Source: Ga0077536 sp943370145
Lineage (GTDB): Bacteria; Pseudomonadota; Gammaproteobacteria; Ga0077536
Assembly: GCA_943370145.1 (NCBI GenBank)
Contig: CALRPY020000034.1
Location: forward strand, 1-48,235
DNA length: 48,235 nt
Direction of reading: 5' to 3'
In this document: positions 33,901-43,695 of the stretch, one piece after another
How positions within the stretch are numbered: position 1 is the first letter of the stretch
Layout of the letters: each line of letters begins with the position of its first letter
Notes under the pieces: generated by a model
Databases searched by the model: none
The model's input: the letters and a program-made list of their open reading frames with translations, nothing else
What the model was told of the DNA's origin: nothing
Translations under genes and position numbers: made by a program

Positions 33901-35035
33901 TTACACCAGGGTCATGTGGGAGTTCGACGCGAGCATCAGCGGCAGCCTCGGCCACCTCCTGCAGCGGCCGACCGTCGTCCGCATGCGGAATGGGCGATGG
34001 GCCGCGGTATTTGGCAACGGATTCTCGAGCAATGCCTCGCATGCGGGTGTGTTCATCGTCTACCTCGACCCCGATCTCGCCGACGGCTGGACCGAAGATG
34101 ACGATTTCCAGTGGCTGCCGACAGACAACATGACCGGCAACGGCATGTCCGAAGTGTCGGTCCTCGCCGACGCCCAGGGCACTGCGGTCGCGATTTACGC
34201 GGGCGACTTGCGGGGACGCGTCTGGAAATTCGACGTCAGCGACGAAGACCCGGCGGAGTGGGGGGCGGCCTTTGCGGAGGGCGGTGTCAACCAGCCACTG
34301 TTCAGCGCAACCGATCCCGATGGCGGTGCGCAGCCCATCACCGTGGCGATTGAAATCGGTGTGCACCCGCGCGGCGGGCACATGCTGTACTTCGGAACGG
34401 GCCGCTTCTTCGAGGACGGCGACCAGGCGGATCTCCAGGTCCAGTCCGTCTATGGCGTCTGGGACAAGCCCGATGCCCCGCGCATCGAGTACGACGACCG
34501 TGGAGAACAACTCGGCGAGCTCGACATCGTGCTGGAGGACGCCGAGGAGGGCGTGCGCGTCGTGTCCGAAAGCCCGACCGACCTCTATGTCGGAAGCGAG
34601 CCCATGCGCGGCTGGTTCCTGGACCTTGCGGTGGGCGGTGGTGCGCTCGGGGAGCGCGTGAGCGTGATGCCCCGCCTGATCGACAGACGACTGCTCGTCA
34701 CCTCGCTCGTGCCGAGCGCGGATCCCTGCGCCGGTGGTGGATACAGCTGGCTGATGCTGCTCGACGCCCTCAATGGCGGCCGTCTGGTCACGAACGACTT
34801 CGATCGGGACGACGACGGCGATTTCGACGACGACGACGGAATCGTGACCCCCGACGGGCAACAGATCGTCACCGGGATTCGGCAGCAGGGCATCGTCCCC
34901 GGCGTCGCGATCCTGTCGAAAGGGGACATGCTGAGCCTCGAGGGCAACAGCTCCGAGGATGGTGCATTGTTCACGCGAAATGTCGCGGCGAGCCAGCGTC
35001 CCCCGCGCTCGTCGTGGAGGGAGTTGCTGCCATGA
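30986..35035 (+). CDS. pilY1: Type IV pilus tip-associated protein PilY1
   Basis: A 1349-residue secreted adhesin/regulator. A signal peptide ends near residue 35 (LAAAPSQ). The N-terminal half starts HPNVLLNLSVESPM, the position where von Willebrand A-bearing homologues show DxSxS, which is absent here. The C-terminal half is the conserved PilY1 beta-propeller (DRDGMVYVGANDGMLHGFD, GHRALVDGP, VLIGSMGAGGKSVFALDV, GRVWKFDVS). Two acidic loops fit calcium binding: DADGDGQPD (649-657) and DRDDDGDFDDDD (1273-1284). PilY1 governs pilus extension versus retraction and surface contact. The start overlaps pilX, and the stop overlaps pilE as ATGA. Confidence 0.95.
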   Translation: MYNPEGRSSLRGAGALLLALLGAAGQLAAAPSQEPLFLQQQAHPNVLLNLSVESPMGGAAYNDQPGDGCAGRTSVSGAEYGTCYSPARDYLGYFDPYKCYVHQNGRFEPSGATSAEHGCSGKWSGNLLNWAGMTAIDMLIMTMTGGNRIVDTTGETVVRRARKTHADAWYPYKLLRSDLNVAPSTVTPFTDATLILFNTDFGLRVGTTRSGAAESSTTYELSVKVCDAEAGLEANCVAYGEDPVHYKPEGLIHENAEAMRFAVTSYLLDGANTRDGGVLRSNAKYVGPRSYDYSADEWVENPSPEWDTDGLLTHNPEAVGSGLNSGVINYLNKFSDFGYKGLDPASELFYESLRYLKGLGPTPEYSAGVTRSSVDTRCGGFWFANDASEWEDPVRLRCQRNFVIGINDANPWLDKRLPGTWFTADKTLSFSPPRAVKRCNNSTVSISRLWKTGSGPCANADLLTLTTDAANCAAREAIINRCQVTGADFGEPGDADADIDVTAWTNAVGEFEGLHTDWPATGTWVSLGASGTVSGANDSVGGSVGEDGNYSNDCSEKPVSALGQVMGTCGAPQKQNSYYIAGLAYYANTTDLRADFTGSQSVSTFFIDSQEYAGNPLDGPRNMLWLAGKYGGFRDADGSLTPNLQSEWDADGDGQPDNYVLATRPEALVEGLESAFRDIEDRTSSAAAVVASSGRVASETRLFLATFNTANWTGELQAREYSRDEEGVWSVDALPAWTTSDEDSFPEPAARRIFTWNPTLPDDGEGAEEGAEGMAGAEFQLAGEGVERPLTAGQASSLNTAGLDADNAADVLAWLRGDRSGEDDGGFRVREALLGDVINSSPVHVKAADFGHERLPDADGGGEVYREFRVANRDRDGMVYVGANDGMLHGFDAESGVERFAFVPNAAFAAGLASLSSPGYGHRALVDGPLAYGDAYVADAWRTVLIGSMGAGGKSVFALDVTDPDALDADDGYTRVMWEFDASISGSLGHLLQRPTVVRMRNGRWAAVFGNGFSSNASHAGVFIVYLDPDLADGWTEDDDFQWLPTDNMTGNGMSEVSVLADAQGTAVAIYAGDLRGRVWKFDVSDEDPAEWGAAFAEGGVNQPLFSATDPDGGAQPITVAIEIGVHPRGGHMLYFGTGRFFEDGDQADLQVQSVYGVWDKPDAPRIEYDDRGEQLGELDIVLEDAEEGVRVVSESPTDLYVGSEPMRGWFLDLAVGGGALGERVSVMPRLIDRRLLVTSLVPSADPCAGGGYSWLMLLDALNGGRLVTNDFDRDDDGDFDDDDGIVTPDGQQIVTGIRQQGIVPGVAILSKGDMLSLEGNSSEDGALFTRNVAASQRPPRSSWRELLP

Positions 35036-35526
35036 CAAATCCTGTTCCCGATGCTCGCGCTTGCGCCGCGCGCGTGAACTCCAGCCGCGGTTTCAGCTTG
35101 GTGGAACTGCTGATTGTGGTCGCCGTGGTCGGCATCCTCGCGGCAGTCGCCTATCCGTCGTACACGCGCGAAGTCGCGCGCGGCCGACGCGCCGACGCGA
35201 AGGGGGTGCTGATGGAAGCCGTCCAATGGATGGAACGGGTCAGCACCGAGTCCGGTGCGTACAACCGCCTAGCCGATGGCACCGAACTCACGGCGGACGA
35301 GGATGCGCTCCCGGCGGCACTGCGCAAAGCGCCGAAGGACGGGGCAGACGAGTACTACAGCATCTCACTGGTCGCGTTGACGGCGGTTGGCTACACGCTC
35401 CGCGCGACGCCGATTGGCCCGCAACAAGACGATCCTTGCGGTGGGTTCGAGGTCGACCATACGGGGGCGCGCTCCCTGCACGAGGCCGCAGCCGGCGAGG
35501 ACGTCGACAGCTGCTGGAATCGCTGA
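35032..35526 (+). CDS. pilE: Type IV pilin-like protein PilE
   Basis: A 164-residue prepilin. A long leader (MTNPVPDARACAARVNSSRG) is followed by FSLVELLIVVAVVGILAAVAYPSYTREV with Glu at +5. The C-terminal pair of cysteines (DDPCGGF ... VDSCWNR) forms the usual D-loop disulfide. In pil minor-pilin operons this last gene is PilE, a minor pilin connecting the tip complex to the fibre, not the main PilA subunit. ATGA overlap with pilY1 ends the six-gene operon. Confidence 0.92.
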   Translation: MTNPVPDARACAARVNSSRGFSLVELLIVVAVVGILAAVAYPSYTREVARGRRADAKGVLMEAVQWMERVSTESGAYNRLADGTELTADEDALPAALRKAPKDGADEYYSISLVALTAVGYTLRATPIGPQQDDPCGGFEVDHTGARSLHEAAAGEDVDSCWNR

Positions 35527-36154
35527 TCGCCGTTTCGACGCGCGGGCGCTGGCCGGGCCAAGATGGCGTGCCCGCTCGCGCTCGTTCATGTTCCGATCGC
35601 CCGGTCATTGGTGCGGCGCCATCGGCGTCCAGCGCGGACCGTTCGGGTGGCGCGCGACTCGGGCGGAGTCCGTGCGGGTCCGTCGTCAGCGCGCGACGAC
35701 CTTGTGACCCGTTCGCGACCCCACGCGTTCGGTGACCAGGCGCTGCGCGAGGGGAGGGTCATCGCGCAGCGGCACACAGGGGCGATCTCGATGGCAAAGC
35801 CCCCGGCGAGCGGGGCAAGCTGTCCTTGGAAAAGCTGCTTGCGATGAGCGAACGACCACGAGCGACGAACGCAGGCGAGACATTCCGGCTGCTCCTGGTA
35901 GCTTGGCGGCGTCCTTGCCGCCCGCTTGTCCGCCAACGGGGCGAGAACACGCGTTCAATGCGCTAGGTGTCCCCGCACGTCCGCGCCTTGATCAGGGTCG
36001 ATTTCCATCGGTGAGGGGGAATAAAGGCGGACGCTTTGGGCGACTGCATACGCAATAGGGGGGGGCGGGGCTTGCTGCCATCAAAAGACACATCTCCCGT
36101 CTTTTTACGGGAAGGGCGTTCCGCAAAATTATCTTTAAGTGATTGAGTTCAAAA
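35527..36154. other. 628-bp region without a convincing gene
   Basis: Between pilE and the tRNA gene. Frames of 60-115 codons are open on both strands (for instance minus 35586-35936 and plus 35732-36058), and a 40-codon frame starts at 35844, but none has a good ribosome site or recognisable composition. A hairpin GGCGGC-GTCCTT-GCCGCC lies at 35905-35922. The last 60 bases are AT-rich and belong to the downstream flank of the tRNA. It could hold a degraded gene or a noncoding RNA. Confidence 0.5.
36095..36112 (-). terminator. Possible tRNA terminator
   Basis: TCCCGT and ACGGGA pair around a 6-nt T-rich loop (A-rich on the minus strand), 42 bp downstream of the tRNA 3' end. On the minus strand the stem is followed by a modest T-rich stretch. 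Confidence 0.4.
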
Positions 36155-36231
<77 letters not shown>

Positions 36232-36289
36232 GTGACGGAAAACCGTCGAAGAAGCTGCCCGGCGCCACTGCGCGCGCCGGGCGGGTACG

Positions 36290-38137
<1,848 letters not shown>

Positions 38138-38276
38138 CGTGTAAAAATCTACCTGTGGATCGGCCGTGGATCGTTGAGGGAACGCGAAAGCGGCTGCCCG
38201 CGTGCGACAGTCCCGTTCGCTCGGCTTAGAGTGTAGTTCAGCGTCGATGTTTCGCCAGAAGCGGCGAGTGACCGCC

Positions 38277-38293
38277 GATTGTAGCCCACAATC
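38277..38293 (-). promoter_or_regulatory. Possible internal rpoD promoter dyad
   Basis: In the 185-bp dnaG-rpoD gap the dyad GATTGT-AGCCC-ACAATC contains TACAAT on the minus strand, a perfect-but-one -10 hexamer. No good -35 is seen at 16-18 bp. Internal rpoD promoters are known in E. coli. It could equally be a small hairpin in the message. Confidence 0.35.
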
Positions 38294-38322
38294 ACCGCTT
38301 GCGGCAGCCCCTTCGGGCCACG

Positions 38323-40065
38323 TCAGTGCGCCCCGCCGTCGCTGCCGTCCGTCGAACCCGCTGTTTTCGCGAGCGTGTCCATCACCCTTCGCGTCATTTC
38401 GCCGCGCCGGCTGCGCTTGAGCATCTGCTCGATGGCGCCGGTGAATTCCGCCGCCCAGTGCGATTCGTCGAGCAGCAGCGGCAGCGCCAGGATGCCCTCC
38501 AGCAGTTCACCCTGAGGGGTGCCGCGCAGGCCTTCCAGCAGCACGCCTGTCGTCATATCGGGGTCCGCTTCCAGTCTTTCAAGTAGCCCGACCAGCAGCG
38601 CGGACTCCGGGTTGGTCGCAACGTCGAGCGCCGGCAGGTCCCGCGCCAGGGGGGCGAGTGTCGGCTGGCGGACGAGCATCGCGATCGCCCGTGTCAGGAG
38701 CGACGGTACCTGGCGGGTGGGGCGCGCGCCGCGCGGCGTGGGGGCAGGGGGCTGACGCCGCGGTGGGGTCACGGCCGGGGCCGAGGCTTCACGCACCGTC
38801 GTGCCGGCCAGTGCCTGGAGGTGCTGGCCCAGCAACTGGCGCAGTGGACCCGGTGGCACCTTCGAAATCAGCGGACGGGCAAGTGCCACCAGCTGCGCCC
38901 GGCCATCGAGGCTGCTGATGTCGGCCTTCGCGCTGAGTTCGTCGAACAGGAAGGTCGACAGGGCCGTGATCTTGTCCTTGGCCGCGAACACGCCCGGGCC
39001 CTCGCTGCGCACCAGACTGTCGGGGTCGTGGCCCTGGGGCAGGAACAGGAAGCCGGCCCGGCGCCCCTCTTTCAGCAGCGGCAGCACCGTTTCCAGCGCC
39101 CGCCACGCGGCGCGGCGGCCGGCTGCGTCACCGTCGAAGCAGAACACCACTTCGCTGACGTGGCGGTAGAGCTGTTCGATCTGCTCGCCGGTGGTCGCGG
39201 TGCCCAGGGTCGCCACGGCATTGTCCACCCCGAACTGGGCAAGGGCGACGACGTCCATGTAGCCCTCGACGATCAGCACCTTTTCCGGACGCTTGCCGCG
39301 CTTGAGGACCTGGTCCAGGCCGTAGAGCTCGCTGCGCTTGTGGAAAATGGGGGTTTCCGGCGAGTTCAGGTACTTCGGCTCGCCGGCGTCGATGATGCGG
39401 CCGCCGAAGGCGATGCAGCGTCCGCGCCGGTCCCGGATCGGGAACATGATCCGGTCGCGGAAGCGGTCGTAGAACTTCTCGTTTTCGCGCAGCACCGAGA
39501 GGCCGGCGTCGACCAGCAGCTTGCGCCGCGCCGCGTCCGTGCCCAGCGCGTCGCACAGCGTGTCCCAGCCTGCCGGGGCATAGCCGATGCCGAAGCGCTT
39601 GGCGATTTCGCCGGTCAGGCCGCGCCCCTTCAGGTAATCGACCGCGCGTTGCCGTGACGGGTGTTCGCGCAGCAGGCGGGCATAGAGTTGTTGCGCTTCG
39701 TCCGTGATCTCGTACAGCCCGGAGTAGTCCGCAGCCGGCGCACCGGACGCGCCAGGCGCGGCGGCGTCGTACTGGACGTCGAGGCCGAGCATGCCGGCAA
39801 GCTCTTCGACGGCTTCGACGAAACCGAGGCCGTCGTGGTTCATCAGGAAGCCGATTGCCGAGCCGTGGGCCCCGCAACCGAAGCAGTGGTAGAACTGTTT
39901 CTCGGGGCTGACGGTGAACGACGGGCTTTTTTCGTTGTGGAACGGGCACAGGCCCTGGAAATCCCGCCCGGCCTTCTTCAGCGGGACGACGCGCTCCACC
40001 ACCTCGACGATGTTCGCGCGCGCGAGCAGGTCGTCGATGAAGGATTTCGCGATTTTCCCAGCCAA
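38323..40065 (-). CDS. dnaG: DNA primase
   Basis: A 580-residue primase that lays RNA primers at the replication fork. The zinc ribbon is C40, H43, C61, C64 (CPFHNEKSPSF ... HCFGCG). The TOPRIM catalytic core has KVLIVEGYMDVV and VFCFDGDAAG. YLNSPETPIFHKRSELYGLD is the primase signature. A Pro/Arg-rich linker near 430-460 leads to the DnaB-interacting helical C-terminus (LLERLEADPDMT). Translation appears to begin at TTG (40065); the first in-frame ATG would cut off no recognisable domain upstream of it because MAGKIAKSFIDDLLARANIVEVV is the conserved beginning. Confidence 0.97.
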   Translation of the reverse strand: MAGKIAKSFIDDLLARANIVEVVERVVPLKKAGRDFQGLCPFHNEKSPSFTVSPEKQFYHCFGCGAHGSAIGFLMNHDGLGFVEAVEELAGMLGLDVQYDAAAPGASGAPAADYSGLYEITDEAQQLYARLLREHPSRQRAVDYLKGRGLTGEIAKRFGIGYAPAGWDTLCDALGTDAARRKLLVDAGLSVLRENEKFYDRFRDRIMFPIRDRRGRCIAFGGRIIDAGEPKYLNSPETPIFHKRSELYGLDQVLKRGKRPEKVLIVEGYMDVVALAQFGVDNAVATLGTATTGEQIEQLYRHVSEVVFCFDGDAAGRRAAWRALETVLPLLKEGRRAGFLFLPQGHDPDSLVRSEGPGVFAAKDKITALSTFLFDELSAKADISSLDGRAQLVALARPLISKVPPGPLRQLLGQHLQALAGTTVREASAPAVTPPRRQPPAPTPRGARPTRQVPSLLTRAIAMLVRQPTLAPLARDLPALDVATNPESALLVGLLERLEADPDMTTGVLLEGLRGTPQGELLEGILALPLLLDESHWAAEFTGAIEQMLKRSRRGEMTRRVMDTLAKTAGSTDGSDGGAH

Positions 40066-40237
40066 TTCGGTGCCCCGTTCAATGCGCGCTCATGCCGGCC
40101 GCCCCCGGGGGGCCTGCTGACGGACATGATAATGCGTTGCACGAACTGCCAGTACCGGCTGTGGTCCGGGTCGGCCCGGTGCCATGGAGCGGTGAGGGCG
40201 CGGAGCATCGGGGGCTGGCCCCCGGCGCGGCGGGCGA

Positions 40238-40690
40238 TCAGCCGCCCAGTCTGGCCTTGACCTGTGCGCTGACGGCCCCGACGTCGGCGCGGCCAACGAG
40301 ATGGGGCTTCAGTTCCGCCATGACCTTGCCCATGTCCTTGATGCTCGACGCGTTGAGCCGGCCGATGGCGTCGGCGACGAGGGCGTCGATTTCCGCGGCG
40401 GTCAACGGGGTCGGCAGGTAGGTTTCCACGATGCCGAGTTCCTCACGCTCCTTGGCGGCGAGGTCCTCGCGCTGGGCGTTCTGGAACTGCGAGATCGACT
40501 CGCGACGCTGGTTGGCAAGCTTGGTCAGGATCGCCGTGACCGCCGTGTCATCCAGTTCGAGGCGGGTGTCGATCTCCTGCTGCTTGATGGCCGCGAGCAT
40601 GAAACGCAGGGTGCCAAGGCGAGCCTTGTCGCCCGCTTTCATCGCGGTCTTGATGTCGGCAGTGAGGCGGTCTTTGAGCGCGGAAGCCAT
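40238..40690 (-). CDS. yqeY: GatB/YqeY domain protein
   Basis: A 150-residue protein similar to the tRNA-binding tail of GatB. LKDRLTADIKTAMKAGDKARLGTLRFMLAAIKQQEID and the C-terminal LIxPxLVGRADVGAVSAQVKARL-like segment are family hallmarks. Its function is not settled; it is commonly encoded between rpsU and dnaG, as here. It lies 36 bp after rpsU and 172 bp before dnaG; that gap holds a small GC-rich hairpin near 40209-40222 but no gene. Confidence 0.93.
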   Translation of the reverse strand: MASALKDRLTADIKTAMKAGDKARLGTLRFMLAAIKQQEIDTRLELDDTAVTAILTKLANQRRESISQFQNAQREDLAAKEREELGIVETYLPTPLTAAEIDALVADAIGRLNASSIKDMGKVMAELKPHLVGRADVGAVSAQVKARLGG

Positions 40691-40726
40691 GCGGATCGAG
40701 CGCCGGACGGTGCCGGCGCAGGCAAA

Positions 40727-40942
40727 TCAGTACGGGCGGGTCCGGCGCGCCATCTGGCGTGCGGCCTTCTTCTGCCAGCGCTTCACCGCGGCAGCGGCCT
40801 TGCGCTTACGTTCCTGCGTCGGCTTTTCGTAATATTCGCGCTTGTGGACTTCAGCCAGCACGCCGGCTTTTTCGCAGGCGCGCTTGAAGCGGCGCATGGC
40901 GACGTCGAAGGGCTCGTTTTCGCGGACTCGCACTGAGGGCAT
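40727..40942 (-). CDS. rpsU: 30S ribosomal protein S21
   Basis: A 71-residue basic protein, MPSVRVRENEPFDVAMRRFKR at the start, with KREYYEKPTQERKRKAAAAVKRW in the middle. This is S21, which helps the small subunit recognise mRNA starts. First gene of the macromolecular synthesis operon, preceded by a good sigma-70-type promoter at 40997-41025. Confidence 0.98.
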   Translation of the reverse strand: MPSVRVRENEPFDVAMRRFKRACEKAGVLAEVHKREYYEKPTQERKRKAAAAVKRWQKKAARQMARRTRPY

Positions 40943-40996
40943 AGACTTGGGCTTCTCGGTTTGGTTGGGCGACAGGTCGCGTCAGTTAACCCGCGA

Positions 40997-41025
40997 ATCC
41001 TAACGACGCTCCCCTACAATGTCCA
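40997..41025 (-). promoter_or_regulatory. Probable rpsU operon promoter
   Basis: On the minus strand TGGACA (41025-41020) and TAGGAT (41002-40997) are separated by exactly 17 bp: 5/6 and 4/6 matches to the sigma-70 -35 and -10. The -35 overlaps a plus-strand TACAAT (41015-41020) that may be the -10 of tsaD, for which no good -35 is visible. Confidence 0.55.
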
Positions 41026-41045
41026 CCCTCATGAAAGCAAAGCCC

Positions 41046-42071
41046 ATGCGCGTACTCGGCATCGAGACTTCCTGTGACGAAACCGGGGTGGCCATCTTCG
41101 ACGGCCGGCACGGCCTGCTGGCCCACGCGCTGTTCAGTCAGATCGAGATGCACCGCGCCTATGGCGGCGTGGTCCCCGAACTCGCGTCGCGGGATCACGT
41201 GCGGCGGGTCCTGCCCCTGGTGGACGAGGTCCTGGCCTCGGCCGGTATCGGGCGCGGCGACCTCGACGCGGTCGCCTACACGGCGGGGCCGGGCCTCATC
41301 GGCGCGCTGCTGGTCGGCGCCGGCGTCGCGCAGGGCCTTGCCTTCGGCCTCGGGATTCCGGCGCTTGGCGTGCATCACATGGAGGCGCACCTGCTGGCCC
41401 CGATGCTCGAACCGGCGCCGCCTGCCTTCCCGTTTCTCGCGCTGCTGGTGTCCGGCGGCCACAGCCTGCTGGTCGACGTCGCGGGACTCGGCCGCTACGA
41501 AGTCCTCGGCGAGTCGCTGGACGACGCCGCCGGCGAAGCCTTCGACAAGGCCGCGAAGCTGCTGGGGCTCGGCTATCCTGGCGGCCCCGCGATCGAGCGC
41601 CTGGCCGCGTCCGGCAACCCGGCGCGCTTTCGCTTTCCCCGCCCGATGACCGATCGCCCGGGGCTGGATTTCAGCTTCAGCGGCCTGAAGACCTACACCG
41701 CGACGACGGTTCGCGCCCATGCCGATGAGCCGGCCGCCGCGGCCGACATCGCGCGCGCCTTCTCCGACGCCGTGGTCGATACCTTCGTGATCAAGTGCCG
41801 GCGCGCCCTGAAGCAGACTGGGCGGCGCACCCTGGTCGTGGCTGGCGGGGTCAGCGCGAACCGGATGCTGCGTGCCGCCCTGGATGGACTCGGCAGGGAT
41901 TTCGACGCGCGTGTCTGTTATCCGGCGCCGCAGTTCTGCACCGACAACGGCGCGATGGTGGCCTATGCGGGATACCTGCGGCTGGCCGCCGGCGAAACGT
42001 CCGGCGAGGCTTATGCCGTGCGCCCGCGCTGGTCTCTTGCCGAACTCGCGCCGCCTGCGTGCGCCCCCTGA
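41046..42071 (+). CDS. tsaD: tRNA N6-threonylcarbamoyladenosine transferase
   Basis: A 341-residue Kae1/TsaD protein that transfers threonylcarbamoyl to A37 of ANN-decoding tRNAs with TsaB, TsaC and TsaE. The N-terminus MRVLGIETSCDETGVAIFD is the ASKHA ATP-binding start. HHMEAH supplies the metal histidines, and LDFSFSGLKT, VVAGGVSANRMLR and CTDNGAMVAYAG complete the signature. Another in-frame ATG at 41031 exists; 41046 matches the family start. Divergent from rpsU, as in other gammaproteobacteria. It converges with plsY, 7 bp between stops. Confidence 0.97.
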   Translation: MRVLGIETSCDETGVAIFDGRHGLLAHALFSQIEMHRAYGGVVPELASRDHVRRVLPLVDEVLASAGIGRGDLDAVAYTAGPGLIGALLVGAGVAQGLAFGLGIPALGVHHMEAHLLAPMLEPAPPAFPFLALLVSGGHSLLVDVAGLGRYEVLGESLDDAAGEAFDKAAKLLGLGYPGGPAIERLAASGNPARFRFPRPMTDRPGLDFSFSGLKTYTATTVRAHADEPAAAADIARAFSDAVVDTFVIKCRRALKQTGRRTLVVAGGVSANRMLRAALDGLGRDFDARVCYPAPQFCTDNGAMVAYAGYLRLAAGETSGEAYAVRPRWSLAELAPPACAP

Positions 42072-42078
42072 GCGGGGC

Positions 42079-42675
42079 TCAGGCCTTGCGCTGGCCGATG
42101 CGGCTTTCGGTGCCGGCGCGAAGCCGCGCGATGTTGTCGCGGTGGCGCCAGTAGATCGCGGCCGCCATCACGGAGAGCGTCAGCACGAGGGGCGATGGCA
42201 TCCCGGCTGCGGCAGCCACCAGCGGCGCCGCGGCGGTCGCCACCAGCGCGGACAGCGAGGAGTAGCGCGTGATGGCCGCGGTCGCGAGCCAGGTCGCGCA
42301 AAAGGCCGCGCCGAGCCACGGAGACATGCCGAGCAGGACGCCGATGAAGGTCGCCACGCCCTTGCCACCGCGGAACTCGAAAAACACGGGAAACAGGTGG
42401 CCGAGCAGCGCGCCGAGACCGGTCAGCGCGACGACCGTCGGCGACAGGCCCCACGCGCCGGCGAGCGCCACGGGGACCAGTCCTTTCGCCACGTCGCCGG
42501 CGAGGGTGGCCGCGGCGGCCGGCTTGCCGAAGCTGCGCAGGACGTTGGTGGCGCCCGGGTTGCCCGAACCCGTGCTTCGCGGGTCGCCCTTGCCGAGCAA
42601 TCGGCAGACGAGAATGGCGGAGGAAATCGAGCCCAGCAGATAGCCGGCAATGGCAAAGACGAGTGCGGTGATCAT
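42079..42675 (-). CDS. plsY: Acyl-phosphate:glycerol-3-phosphate acyltransferase
   Basis: A 198-residue inner-membrane enzyme that makes lysophosphatidate, the first step in phospholipid synthesis. The three conserved motifs are visible: DPRSTGSGNPGATNVLR, GHLFPVFFEFRGGKGVATF and the C-terminal YWRHRDNIARLRAGTE. Five or so hydrophobic segments alternate with them. The ATG at 42675 gives the standard MITALVFAIAGYLLGSISSA start; the frame runs on upstream without family similarity. Confidence 0.96.
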   Translation of the reverse strand: MITALVFAIAGYLLGSISSAILVCRLLGKGDPRSTGSGNPGATNVLRSFGKPAAAATLAGDVAKGLVPVALAGAWGLSPTVVALTGLGALLGHLFPVFFEFRGGKGVATFIGVLLGMSPWLGAAFCATWLATAAITRYSSLSALVATAAAPLVAAAAGMPSPLVLTLSVMAAAIYWRHRDNIARLRAGTESRIGQRKA

Positions 42676-42791
42676 CGCGTCATTGGAATCGATGCGATCC
42701 GGCGGATCAAGCCCGATTCGCTTTATACTCCGCCGCGGATCAACTCTTCGACGGCGGTTCTCCAGTGACGAAGAAGGCCACTCAAGGCGCA

Positions 42792-43151
42792 ATGGACATC
42801 GTGTTCCTGCACGGGCTCAAGGTCGATGCGGTAATCGGCATCTGGGACTGGGAACGGCAGTTCAAGCAGACCCTGGAAATCGACGTCGATCTCGGGACGG
42901 ATATCAGCAAGGCCGGCCGCAGCGACTCGATCGACGACACCGTCGATTACAAGGCCGTCACCAAGCGCATCATGAAACTCGCCGAGACCGGCGGTTTCCT
43001 GCTCGTCGAAGCACTGGCCGAAGCCATCGCGGCGGCCATCCTGACCGAGTTCGCCGTGTTCTGGATCAGGATCCGCATCAACAAGAAGTCGGCCGTACGC
43101 CAGGTCCGCGACGTCGGCGTGATGATCGAGCGCGCGCGCGATACGCACTGA
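42792..43151 (+). CDS. folB: Dihydroneopterin aldolase
   Basis: A 119-residue FolB, which converts 7,8-dihydroneopterin to 6-hydroxymethyl-dihydropterin in folate synthesis. MDIVFLHGLKVDAVIGIWDWERQFKQT is the standard N-terminus, followed by DDTVDYKAVTKRIM and FLLVEALAEAIAAAIL with the catalytic-site Glu. The ATG at 42792 was chosen; a GTG at 42765 would add nine residues. Eight bases before folK, whose product acts next in the pathway. Confidence 0.95.
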   Translation: MDIVFLHGLKVDAVIGIWDWERQFKQTLEIDVDLGTDISKAGRSDSIDDTVDYKAVTKRIMKLAETGGFLLVEALAEAIAAAILTEFAVFWIRIRINKKSAVRQVRDVGVMIERARDTH

Positions 43152-43158
43152 GCCCGCG

Positions 43159-43695
43159 ATGCCCCGCGCCTACATCAGCATCGGCAGCAACATCGAACCC
43201 GCGGACAACGTGCTCGCGGCGTTGCGACTGCTTGCCGCCGCGTTCGGTCCGCTTCTCTGTTCCAGCGTCTATCGCACCCCCGCCGTCGGCTTCGAGGGCG
43301 AGGATTTCCTGAACATGGTCGTCGGCCTCGACACCGACGAGCCGCCCCGCGCGCTGGCCGCGCGCCTGCGCGCGTTCGAAGACGAGCGGGGACGCCAGCG
43401 CGGCGGCGCGCGCTTCTCGGCGCGCACGCTCGATCTCGACGTCCTGACCTGGGGCAACGCCGTGCTCGAGGACGGCAAGCTCGTCCTGCCGCGCCCGGAG
43501 ATCTCCGAGCAGGCGTTCGTGCTCGGGCCGCTCGCCGAGATCGCCGGCGGCGAACGACACCCGGTGCTGCAGCGACCCTACGCCGAGCTGTGGGCCGCCA
43601 TGCGTCCGTCCGCGCATGCGATGGATTGCGTGGCGCTGCCCGGTCTCGAGGCGATTCCCCAACTGCCCGTCGCGGGCAAGGAGCAGGATCCGTGA
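43159..43695 (+). CDS. folK: 6-hydroxymethyl-7,8-dihydropterin pyrophosphokinase
   Basis: A 178-residue HPPK that activates the FolB product with ATP. AYISIGSNIEPADNVLAAL starts the fold, YRTPAVGFEGEDFLNMVVGL is the substrate pocket, and ARTLDLDVLTWG carries the catalytic Asp pair, followed by LPRPEISEQAFVLGPLAEIA. Directly behind folB; its stop overlaps the GTG start of the next gene (GTGA). Confidence 0.95.
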   Translation: MPRAYISIGSNIEPADNVLAALRLLAAAFGPLLCSSVYRTPAVGFEGEDFLNMVVGLDTDEPPRALAARLRAFEDERGRQRGGARFSARTLDLDVLTWGNAVLEDGKLVLPRPEISEQAFVLGPLAEIAGGERHPVLQRPYAELWAAMRPSAHAMDCVALPGLEAIPQLPVAGKEQDP

